From contig CP085831.1 of the NCBI GenBank assembly GCA_020809705.1, positions 186,001 through 250,000 of the forward strand: a stretch of 64,000 nucleotides of DNA. The letters are read 5' to 3'. This DNA comes from Calonectria ilicicola (Eukaryota; Ascomycota; Sordariomycetes; Hypocreales; Nectriaceae). This document shows, piece after piece, positions 1 to 10,160 of the stretch. A program made the position numbers and the translations under genes. Within the stretch, counting starts at the first letter, position 1. The number at the start of each line of letters is the position of its first letter. The notes beneath the pieces were generated by a model. The model saw only the letters and a list, made by a program, of their open reading frames with translations. It was not told the origin of the DNA and searched no databases.

Positions 1-1953
1 TGAAAGTCTTATCATGTAATTCTTTGTTCTTTTGTTTTGAGGAGGCCTGGCTCTTGTCTATTTTCGCCATTGGATAAATTCCAGCTACAGTAGGTTATCA
101 GAAAATAACAACACGGGATAGCAGGATCCTATCCCAGATATTCTATTTCTAACTACAGTGCTTCTCTTGGGTATTGGAGAATCATCCGTGTTCTAGAAAA
201 GTCAATTTCGTCTCCACATCGGCTACGCTACCGGATACGAGAGCTTGAGATCCGGGGATGTTCAAAATAGATCCTATAGCAAGGTATGGCAAAGTATAGA
301 TCCTGTTCCCAGCCCAAGCATTGGCAGATCTCCCTCTGTTGCACCAGTTCTATTTTTGCCTTCGAAATGTATTCAAAAGTAAAGAGGGAATAAATATATT
401 TTCTATTTAAATATATAAAAATAAGGAATATGAAAGATGAATCCGAGGGTCTTCAGTTACAAAAAAAATCTCATTACATGTTGCGTGCCAAGACTACACC
501 AAATAACCAAGGAGCAGAGGCCAATGCTTCCATCTCAAAATGGATAGGCGGCTGTTGCAGTTGAGTGGGTCTTCGGCGAATGTTAATCACAGAAAATAAG
601 CCTATTTGGGATACGGATGTCTCCTTCTACAAAACGAGTTAGCGGATAATTAGACGAGAAAGCCCTGTTTCAGATGGGCTCGCCAAAGATTTTGCTGTCG
701 CTAAGGTTTACATATGACCTTCCCAAGGTTTGATTTATCAAGCCTGGCGCGCCTTTTCTCTTTCGGCGTGGTTTGTATCCGGCTGTCCATGTGTATCAAG
801 CTTAACGTAGGCATCTATTTTCGCTCTACTATATCCCTTAGGTGCGCAAGATAATAATTCAACCCACACTGAGGTGCTCAAGACTTAGCTATACAAGACA
901 AACCCACGTTTCGAGGTCAAATTATCCAGCTGAAATCTTGCAACAGGGTAGGAGGATGGGACATTATGATCAAATATAACGCAAACCGGCGCCGATACCT
1001 TGAATATCTGTAAACGTTATTTGGTACATTGGCCTTGCTGGATAGCTAGACTTGTGTAAAAGTAAAAACTGAATATTATCTAGTATTTAAATGGGCTGTG
1101 GATGGGCGGTCGTAGTTTCTGAAATAAAAATGTTATAAAAGTTGTTGCAATCTTATCGAGTAGTTGGTCGATCTAATTACCTACTATAACAAACTCGTTA
1201 GCAAGCAAAATCACTCCCAAAATATCCAACTGAATCAAGGCTACGAGACCTCAGTCAAATGATGCATCTCAGTTCCATGTTGCAGTTGGCTGGATTGCGA
1301 GACCTGATTCCGAGTGCATTGTCGCACCACTTTTCACAACTGGACCAATGTTTCGTCTTGTTGTTCTCGGAAGTACAGCCTACGGGCTACCGCGTTTAAA
1401 CCGAATGAGATCAATTTACCCAACCCAGCCAAGCATTTTTGACATGGGTCAAATTTCGACCACAGTCGTAAATCATATTACATCACATCACCCCAAATCA
1501 CACGACGTCACATCAACATTTCACATCACATCACACCACACCGTCTAGTTTCAGGTAATGACTGGTTAATATTCAATTCAGGTAACGGTACCAAATGGCC
1601 GATACACATGAATTCATTTGAATGATCGGCTTCTGGACTGAACAAAAACCGGTCATTATAAACAATTATTTCAGCTGTTTCAGCCTAGCCCCATGTCTCA
1701 TTGTGCAAGACTGCGCGAATCAAGGTAAAGAGAGACCGACAGGTGAGCAGCCTGGGTACAAGGTACACCAAAAAGCAAATACAGTGCCCACAATGTTTGT
1801 TCAGTTGTTGTGAGCTCTTACGGTAAGCGATCTCAGGACAGCATGGGCAGTTTTCAACTGGAACTCAATTTGTGGAGACTTCTTCAGCACGAAATCCATC
1901 CTCTGATACTTTTATGAAAGCCGACAATCAATTATCGATGGCTAAAAATTAGA
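1..1953. other. Intergenic region, no gene supported
   Basis: No convincing exon chain was seen on either strand. The only open frame of note (1348-1548, plus) has a His/Ser/Thr-rich C-terminus that merely translates an irregular CATCACATCAC-type microsatellite at about 1476-1540, so it is not called as a gene. The last few hundred bases are the promoter of the secreted repeat protein that starts at 2063. Confidence 0.6.
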
Positions 1954-1961
1954 TATAAAAG
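1954..1961 (+). promoter_or_regulatory. TATA box of the secreted repeat protein
   Basis: TATAAAAG lies 109 bp upstream of the ATG at 2063 and is followed by a CA-rich leader (ACATCATTCAACACAACATCACC), typical of highly expressed fungal genes. Confidence 0.6.
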
Positions 1962-2062
1962 ACGGCTCGTCCTACCCTTTGTGAAATAATACTCTCACAT
2001 CATTCAACACAACATCACCAATCGTCTTGCTACTTCAACTAAATTTCACTCCCGCAAACAAT

Positions 2063-2530
2063 ATGAAATTCTCTACTGTTACCACTCTTTTTGGCCTTTG
2101 TGCCGTTGCTCTTTCCGCACCAATTCCCAATGCCGCAGACGGATACCCTGAGCCCTACTCTCCGGATGGTAATTTGAATAATAGTTCAAACAACCACAGA
2201 ACCCCAAGCAATGTTGGCGGCCCCAGTAACACAGGTGGTTCTAACAATCCCGCCGTTCCTAACACTGGAACTCCTAACAACACTGGATCACCTAACAGCA
2301 CCGGGGCCCCTAACAGCACCGGAGTCCCTAATAATGCTGGAGCTCCTAACAACGCTGGAGTTCCTAACAACAGTGGTGGCAGAAACAACAATAGCGGTAT
2401 TAATAACAACGCCAACTCTGGCAATGTTGGAGGGAATGGCTCGTCTTCTGCCTACGGCAATACCTCATCCAATCAAGATTATGACGACGAGGACTATGAC
2501 GAAGACTCTGATGGTGAAGACGATTATTGA
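2063..2530 (+). CDS. Secreted Asn/Pro-rich repeat protein with acidic tail
   Basis: This 155-residue single-exon protein begins with a clear signal peptide (Met-Lys, a hydrophobic core TTLFGLCAVAL, likely cleavage after LSA at about residue 18). The start at 2063 was chosen because it gives this signal sequence; an in-frame ATG at 2027 would bury it. The middle holds a low-complexity array of six-residue units of the type PNNTGx or PNSTGx, then Asn/Ser/Gly-rich sequence, and the last 15 residues are almost all Asp, Glu and Tyr. NNT, NST and NNS sequons make N- or O-glycosylation likely. It looks like a small cell-wall or effector-type secreted protein. No family is recognised and no function is claimed. 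Confidence 0.75.
   Translation: MKFSTVTTLFGLCAVALSAPIPNAADGYPEPYSPDGNLNNSSNNHRTPSNVGGPSNTGGSNNPAVPNTGTPNNTGSPNSTGAPNSTGVPNNAGAPNNAGVPNNSGGRNNNSGINNNANSGNVGGNGSSSAYGNTSSNQDYDDEDYDEDSDGEDDY
2273..2380 (+). repeat. Six 18-bp tandem units inside the secreted protein
   Basis: Six consecutive 18 bp units, each starting CCTAAYARY, encode six-residue PN(N/S)(T/A/S)Gx repeats. The units differ at a few positions, mostly in the residue between Gly and the next Pro. The unit length keeps frame, so copy number can vary without breaking the protein. Confidence 0.8.
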
Positions 2531-3184
2531 GATTTTCTAAATCGATCCCGTCTCTGTAAGTCATTAGACCACCAGATGATGTCCACCAAGCTCACATTAA
2601 AATTTCAGTCAATGCTCAGGCCACGATCATCCACATTCAACATTACGGCCTGTGGACATACCCTTATAGAGCGCTGTCCCGATTTGGTGGTGGTACCAGA
2701 ACAATCTTTATCTTCTCATTTGCCGTATTTAGTGATTTGTCTCTCGACAAAGAGGGATTCAAATAACTAGGGTAGCAAGGATATTGCCAATCTCAATATA
2801 TTATACAGTTGATTAATATACTAAATTTATGTATTAACCCCCTGGTTAGCTCTTTGTCAACCTCTTTTACTCATATAAACTGCCCTGAGCTTCAGGTTTT
2901 GATTCCCGCCCGTATTTGGGTAGCCCAGATAATATCAATTTAATTTTATAATCAGAGAGATGGTAGAAGTACAAGCATGTCATTATGTGTAACTAATTTG
3001 AATAAATTTCCTCCCGTTCACAGATCGACGGTCGTTCTCGCGGACAAAATACACGGTTCTGTCCGTTATACCCGTCCATCTCTCAATGTCATTTGTCTTA
3101 ATTTTCATTGAATCCGTTTGTTCCAAGTATTGTATAGATTCCAAACACTTGCAAGAACCAAAATATAAAATACCTTTCAATGGG
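2531..3184. other. Intergenic region between two convergent genes
   Basis: This holds the 3' ends of the secreted-protein gene and of the minus-strand MFS gene. Open frames here are short and show no family resemblance. Confidence 0.5.
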
Positions 3185-4976
3185 TCAGTCATTATCAGAT
3201 GTGTCGATTGCATGTATCACACTCACAAGAGAAACGAAATATGGCAATCCCAGAAAACCGTTCCCCCATTCAATTGCTTTCGCCCAGGATACTGTCATTA
3301 AGGGGATACCAATAAATTCACCTAAAGTCCGCAACATCACAATAATGCTAAAAACTCTTGCGCTGGCGTACTCATCGGCGGAGAGAATGGGAGACTTTAC
3401 CAACGCAAGAATAAATATGCCACAGGCGGTACCAAAGCCGTAAATTATAATTGCTATGGGACAAGTCAGTATCAATCAGGAGGCACGATTAATATTGACG
3501 ATGGTGCAGGCAACATCTCTCACCTGCGATGGCACACCCAAGTGCTGTTGCCATTCCTAGACAGAAGGACCCTAGAGTCAACAGGAAAAGGCTAAGTGCG
3601 ATGCCATAGAGATTGAATTCAACCTGAGAATCAGGGTATTTTCGTACCCAAGCTTTAAGAGCGGTAGGAGTAATGACAAGCAGAACCAGGACATTAGCAG
3701 CTGCTTTCACCGAGAGAATATAGCCAACCTAACAAAGTATTTAGCAGCCGATTAGAATTTAAGGACAAACTATGGCGATAAAGTACCTCGGCGAAAGTTC
3801 TTTCATATCGCTTTGAGAGATAAGGCAGGAGTATGGTAATATTGGAGTTACCAATAGCCAAGAGCACTGTGATCAAGATCAACTTCGGAAAGTTAGGTTC
3901 CTGAGCTACTAGGTGGAAAATATCCTTTGCCTCGGAACAAATGTAGAAAGAAGCGTTGATTTGGAATGAACGGATATAGGCTTGCTATGCCCGGTTCCAT
4001 TATGTTGGGCGACATCGGTAATCAAAGGTGTCGTCTCATCGGTGGTTTGAGATGGATCTATGCCGAGCGCTGGCGCATTGCTCTCGTGATGCACTACAAC
4101 ATGTCGTTTCTCCGGTATCAACAACAAAATAGGCAATGCACCAATGGACAAGCCCAGTCCGATATAATAGGGAAGCCAAAGATGAATTGACATGGTTGCA
4201 GAAGCAAGAATCGGGCCTAGCAAGGCAAAGATGTAAGAAAGAGACGACATATATGAAAAATAAGTCATCCTAGCAATGGTGTTAGCTCAATACGGCCTAG
4301 CTAGTAGCAATGAACGGTGAGTGACCTTGTTTCAGAGTTGGCAGCAATGTCATCTAGGCAGGCAAAGACAACCGACGTTAGCACGCAGCTCCCGCCACCA
4401 AACAGGGCAAGATAGGGTGCAACAATCATAGCCTCGACGGGAATAGTGTTGCTCTTGCCTAGAAATTGTGAATATTTCAGCATATGGGTTATGAGGGTCT
4501 TTTTAGTTAACGGACCTACAAACAGGAACCAGACAAAAATGGTCGTAGCGGCAAGTGAGTTGAGGGCTAAAACAAGCCTCCGACCGAGACGATCTGAGAT
4601 GACGCCGAATGGGATCGCTATGACAAGATCTGCAAGGACTTTGTTAGAACAAGCGTACCACTTCTCGGTGAATGTGAAACCCACCACAAATGACGATGGA
4701 TGTGTCGACAAATCCTGAGAGCCAGGCCAACTTCTCCTGTACCTGTCCTATCTTGCACAGCCTCTCCTCTACATGACCATCGGGCCCAACAACAGAGGGG
4801 TCGTGCATCAGATAGTAATTTCTGCAGTATCTAAGCTCCATGATACGGTTCAGAGGAAGGTTAAGGAGGCGAGTTGAGAGATTTACTGTGGCAGCAAAGA
4901 AGAATAGAGCCAGAAACAGGCTATGGGACTTGAACATTGAGCGACGGGTCGCCTGTGGTGAATCGGAGACATCCAT
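3185..4976 (-). CDS. MFS transporter, multi-exon
   Basis: A predicted 12-helix plasma-membrane transporter of the major facilitator superfamily, about 500 residues. Exons on the minus strand: 4976-4685, 4629-4326, 4269 to about 3961, about 3919-3787, 3728-3524 and 3453-3185. Typical parts are the DRLGRR loop between helices 2 and 3, a GGG turn before helix 5 and an acidic central loop with PLI. Introns near 4630-4684 and 4270-4325 carry CTAAC/GCTAAC branch sites. The frame changes near 3920-3960; a 41-nt GT-AG intron (GTTCAT to CCGAG) repairs it exactly and makes the total 1512 nt, a multiple of three. A further 57-nt in-frame segment in exon 2 may also be spliced out. It sits head-to-tail with the adenylate-forming enzyme, so it may export or import that enzyme's product or substrate. 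Confidence 0.75.
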
Positions 4977-5622
4977 TCCGTGCAGCTGTAGGATAAAAGA
5001 CGTGAAGCCTCGCTAATGTTCATTATTTTGGAACTTGATTAGGCGGAGGTGAGAGAAGACAGGGATCGTGTGCAGGTTCCAGATTTACCTATTTTTTTTT
5101 TCTTTTTAAAAAAAGGTCATCCAGGTATACGTAAACACTAAAAATTCTTCGTGGGCAATTCAGAAAAAAGTCCAAAGTCTATACAGACAAGCTCACTAGA
5201 GCCCCCACTGTGGATGGAGTAGTTTAGAAAAAAGTTTAAAAAGGTAAGTTATCAAATTTGCGGCCGTTTATTGAAAGTAGTAGCTATCGAGGTCGGTGCT
5301 AGCTCCGGGATCAGGGCCTTGTTATGGAGTAGTACAAGATATTATCATTCAGATGATACTCATTGCTCAGGTCTAAGTTGTGTAGGTAAACATGTCACAA
5401 TATTTGTGGGCAGTCAGTCAAGGTGATGAAAAATCTTCAATTCAAGGTTTTCCCCTCGCTGGATTGACCTTTGATCGAGCTACCAACGCATGCTTCCTTC
5501 CATACATTACATCTAGAGCACATCACCCACCCCACTCCTTGGCCGCGACATTCCCACTGAGTAGATTGAGACTTGGTGTATATATCGCGATGAAATTAGT
5601 TGATGTTAAGACTTTCCAACTA
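4977..5622. promoter_or_regulatory. Promoter region of the MFS transporter and 3' flank of the adenylation gene
   Basis: AT-rich, with a pyrimidine/purine-rich stretch at about 5092-5115 upstream of the MFS start. The reading frames on the plus strand here are shadows of the adenylation gene or chance. Confidence 0.4.
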
Positions 5623-7367
5623 TCAATTGTAGACAGCCGAGTAAATTCGGTCCAAATCCTCCCGAAAGTCTCTTTCAACCACTTTCCTTTGAATCGACCC
5701 TTTCCCAGTCCGTGGCAAGGAGAGCTTGGGAACCACAGTGATGAGGCGTGCATCATCTATACGTTCATGCATATACCTTTTCTCATGAAACGGAGTGATG
5801 CGACGAAGGATTTCCTTTTGTAAGGCTGGAATATCATCCGCAAATTCTTGGGCAAGGTCGTCGCTGGGCTCGACATACAGAGCTGGTGACTGACGTCCGC
5901 TGCCCACCGCAACGGCAGTGCTAATTAAATCCTTGGCGCAAAGCTCCATGGCATTGTCTTCGATCGACTTTGTGTCGCATCTTAGCGATACTTGCATTTT
6001 GATCCAATTATCAATCCGGCCTTTCAGCAGATATTGTCCTGGCGCCACTTCGACAACCAGATCGCCGGTTGCAAAATCGCTGTTCTGATCTTTTCTGAGG
6101 GAATTATGTGGACAGTCAGGTGATTCTTTAGGTATCACAATCTCCAGGAGCTGTTCCCCCGAACCATTCACAGTGTCTGAGGAATCAGACAGCGGTGAAA
6201 ACTTGTATGATGTCCCTGGAAAGGGTCGCACGAATTGCGCTTCTGGCCCCTTGCCTCCATTAGACATCATCATGCAGCCGACCTCAGTACTAGCAAATAC
6301 GTCGATCAGGTTAATGCCCTGCTCTCGTGCCCAATTTGCCTCTTCAGCTTCCATTGGAAGGCCACTATGGTAGCAAGCCGGGAGGGATCGAAGAGTATCA
6401 AGCAAGTCTGCGTTCTTGCGGGACTCTTTGATCATCCCACCAAGAAATGACGAAAATAAATTTAGCATGTTGACCCCACCCTCTTTTACCATCCTTTGTA
6501 ATTCATTAGACGAGAACGGAATCTTGCTAGGTAATAAGAGACATCCACCCCGTTCAACAAAGGTGAGGAGGCATAGCGAGGCCGCAGAATGACAAAAGCT
6601 CCCACTTTATTAAGATGTTAGATAGGTAGGTTCGCAAAAACCAAGGGGTAGCTACTTACCCAGAATTTAAAACCTCCCGAGCACTGGGGGCTTTGGAAAT
6701 AGAAATGTGCCTGGTTTTTCCAATATTATATTCCAACCACTTGACCGTCAAAGGGACCAGTTTAGGTCGCCCTGAGGTTGATCCAGATGAATGGAAAACC
6801 ATGATAATTTCGTCCTCTTCTGATGGGCACCATAATTCCGGTAATGGCAAGTGGGACAAATCCAACGGCTGGAGGTCAATTGCAGGAAATTTAGGAAGCT
6901 CATCCGTCAATATTGAACTGATGCTTGGATCAAAGATGAGTGCTTTTGCTTTAGCTTCGTCAAGAAGCTCTCGCACAACAACAGGGCTAGTCAGTCGGAT
7001 AGATATAAGTTGGGGAATAAACCCAGCTCTAGAGATGCCCCAGATGTGCACGGCCTCCATATAGGACATGCCCTTGATCCTAAAACATTATCAGTTCGGT
7101 CATATACGGCCAAGGTCGATTTTCAGATCTTCTTGCATACCATAACCCCACCACGGATCGTTCTTTTAGACCGCTTTGTCCCAACTCATGAGCCCAATAC
7201 CTGGCAGCCCTTTCAACATCACCGAGGAGCTGGGAGAAGGTGATGTCCTTCCATCCTTCAAACGTCTCGCCATCGGATGACCAAAAGGGTATCTTGAGCG
7301 CTGGAGCTGATGGGCTGGTGGCAGCGCTGTGCTCAAGAGCAGTGAGATGAGTCTTGAACTTGGACAT
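5623..7367 (-). CDS. Stand-alone adenylate-forming (A-domain) enzyme
   Basis: A 542-residue ANL-superfamily enzyme that should activate a carboxylic acid with ATP to an acyl-adenylate. Exons: 7367-7141, 7079-6660 and 6604-5623, total 1629 nt; introns are GTATGC...TTTTAG and GTAAGT...AAAG. Core motifs are all visible: FHSSGSTSGRPK (A3 phosphate loop), ASTEVG (A5), FATGDLV and KGRIDNWIK (A7/A8) and PRTGKGSIQRK with the catalytic lysine (A10). The N-terminus resembles A domains of fungal NRPS-like reductases. However, the protein stops right after A10: no carrier-protein, thioesterase or reductase domain follows before the next gene. It may hand its product to a separate carrier or to CoA. Substrate is unknown. 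An alternative in-frame start lies at 7394. Confidence 0.85.
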
Positions 7368-7898
7368 TCTGAGAAGTTCGAATTCAAGAGGCACGGAGTG
7401 ACCTTTCCAAGGTGCCGCTAACCCGAGTACAAGGGGCGCACTAGGCCAATTTATACGGAGCCCGCCTAAAATCCCCCTTGGTAATTTCGACGATGATCCC
7501 CGCAGTCTAACCCCGCTCCGACTTGAAACAAATCCAAATGGAGCAATCTTGACTAAATTAGTTACGTGAATCTTTGCTAGAGCAACTGAATATCCGGTTG
7601 ACCGCCTGCCGAATATCCGGATGGGTAAACGCGTTTACAGTTCGTGTGACATCATTGGCCCTTGCTGACCTCGTTTTTTCCCCCACATAGTCATCCCAAC
7701 AACTAAGAACTAAAAAAAAGTCAAAGGATCTTTGGTCGTGGATTAAGGAGAGGGTCGTTTACCCTGAGCATATTTCTACAGGATCTACTGACACCATCCC
7801 AGTATGCCGCGTCAGCCCCGATGGATCCACATTCAGGCATCATGATTGACTCTCTGTTCTGACATGAGTTGAGAATCCTATTGTTCCTTGTGGAGCTG
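7368..7898. promoter_or_regulatory. Promoter region of the adenylate-forming enzyme
   Basis: Normal-composition upstream region that ends at the left inverted repeat of the transposon nest. No specific operator was recognised. Confidence 0.4.
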
Positions 7899-8009
7899 TA
7901 CCCGGTGGGTTGAGTAACTAGCTCGCGCGCTGGGCAAAATAAGCCCCCACCTCTCCCCTGGAGAGGTGGTGACACAACCTGTATCTGCGTTATATGCGTA
8001 TCCAGCTTT
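7899..8009 (+). repeat. Left terminal inverted repeat of the Fot1/pogo-type element
   Basis: Pairs with the reverse complement of 23309-23422. The inner 50 bp or so (from GCCCCCACCTCTCC to CTGTATCTGCGTT) is nearly perfect; the outer part has small differences. It contains a perfect hairpin, CCACCTCTCC (7947-7956) with GGAGAGGTGG (7960-7969). Unlike the interior it is not RIP-mutated. Confidence 0.85.
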
Positions 8010-9267
8010 TCTAATCTTGTAATATTATAATTTTGTTAATAGTTGATGAAAATTAAAAATGAATATATTATTAGATAGTTTAGAGTTTATTTAATATAGG
8101 ATATTGATTTTATTTATTTTTATTAATAGATTGAGGTGTTATAATATTAGAATATTAGTATTTATTAATAGTAATTTAATTATAGAATATTAATAATTTT
8201 ATTAATTATAATCTAAATATAAGTTTAAGATTCCTTTTTATTAAAATAATTATTTAAGGCTTTTTTAAAGTTAAAATTATTATAATTAATATTCTATAAT
8301 TAATTTCTTTTTTTATCTTTTATTTTTTTTTTTTATAAAATACCTTATAAATAAAGCTAATCTTAATATAATTATAATATTTTAATTATTAGTTAAATAT
8401 TAATATTAAAGTTATTATAATTATTTTTAATAAATAAAAAATATAATTAAATAAATAAAGTTATTAATATATAATTATAAAAATTATTATTAATTTTATT
8501 TAATAAAATTAAATATTAAGCTTAAATTACTTATTACTTTATAACTTTAAGAATATATTAAAGAAATATTTTAAATTATATTAATAATAAATAAGCTTAT
8601 CTTTTATTATTAACTTTAATCTACTCTATTCTTAGACTCTTAATAACTTAAATATTCTCCTTAATAATTGCCCTCTTACAAGTTTCCCTCTAACTAACCT
8701 CCTTTATAATTATTTATATTATTTACTCTTATATACTAACCTAGCCTTATAAGCAGAATTAACTTAAGCTAACTATTAATATAATAATTTACTTATCTTA
8801 CTATAATTACTAGAAGAGCTTATTTTAATCTCTTATATATCTCTAGAACTCCTTACCCTAATTATAATAACTTCTATCATTAACCTTCTAATATAACTCT
8901 ACCACTATATATATCCTATTATTAATTTAAATATAGTAGCATATATATATATAATATACCTCTATTTCCATTTACTTTTATTATACCTTAACTATCTTTT
9001 TATAGGCTGATTATATAAGAATAATAATATTAAGATATACCCTAGTATTATAAACAAACTTTCAAATTAGCTCACTAAGAGCTTTAAACTACCCTTTCTT
9101 AATAATCTAATTAAGTAATTATTTTGTTTTCTTTAGTATTACTAGCTTTTACAATAGTTGAGAGAATAATAACTCTTCTAGCTCTTAAACTACTTATTAT
9201 AGAGGTTCTAAAATAATATTTAAATTAAATAATATTATTTTGCTCTTTTTAAAGCTAATATATATAT

Positions 9268-9663
9268 TGTTATGACCCATGACACGCCTGGGCGGTCAAA
9301 CAAGGCAGAAACGATGCTCACCTACCCTATAGCCCCACACCAACCAATAAGGAAGCACTCACAAGCAATCACTTATAGTATTAGTAATTATTTTATAATT
9401 ACTACCTTAATCACTAATATATTAGATAGAATTAATATAATAAGCATTTATTAAATAATAAATATATAGATAGGTTAGAATCTGCCCTTATAATTAATAC
9501 TACCTAGCTTTTAATATAACTTAATTACCTTAATTATAATTAATTATTACCTAATATAATACTTCTATTATTTTATTTATCATAATACACCTAATTATCC
9601 TACTAATAATAAACCTTTTATTCTAATTAGTTTATTAAGTTAGAAATTAATTAAATTATTATA
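9268..9663 (+). repeat. 5' LTR of gypsy element B
   Basis: Starts TGTTATGACCC and aligns along its length with 21563-21947. The first 90 bases or so keep normal GC; the rest is AT-rich. Confidence 0.85.
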
Positions 9664-9945
9664 TATTAAAAGCTCTTATTTAATTAATTACTTATATTAA
9701 TAATTAAATAATAATAATATCTAGAAAGAACCCTATTACTATTACTCCTTTTAATAATACTAAATTAATTATAGAATTATAGTAGATTAAGAAGAAACTT
9801 ATAAATATATAAGCCTAGTTTAAAGTAAAAGAAGCTAGAATTATTATAGTTAAAGAAAGTATGGGTAAAGATATTAGTAAAATTCTAAAACCCCCAATCT
9901 TAGAACCCTTCTTAGGAAAAGCCGCTAATATAGTTCCCTTCCTTA

Positions 9946-10160
9946 TATAACGAACTAGATTCACAACTGGGGTGAAGCACAAATAGGACCGCAATAAACC
10001 TCTATTCTTATTACCAAGACTTCAACTTGACGAACTGTAGAACTATTTGCCTGTGCTTATTATATAATATTGTTATAGGTGTTCTTACTTTATAATATCT
10101 TATATTAATATATATTTAATATATGTGCTTGATTGGTTCTTTTAATTTTATATTTTTATA
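9946..10160 (-). repeat. 3' LTR of element A (left copy)
   Basis: 215 bp, same length as the right copy. Outer bases 9950-10060 keep GC; the inner part is AT-rich. Confidence 0.8.

Noticed and set aside
1476..1540. CRISPR-like or satellite array of CATCACATCAC
   Set aside because: Irregular simple-sequence repeat without spacers, in a eukaryotic genome.
2155..2424. Antisense 89-codon leucine/proline-rich frame
   Set aside because: Produced by the 18-bp repeat on the opposite strand; no start context and no conservation visible.
3900..4060. Frameshift pseudogene in the first MFS gene
   Set aside because: A 41-nt GT-AG intron at about 3920-3960 repairs the frame and makes the total coding length divisible by three, so an intact gene is the simpler reading.
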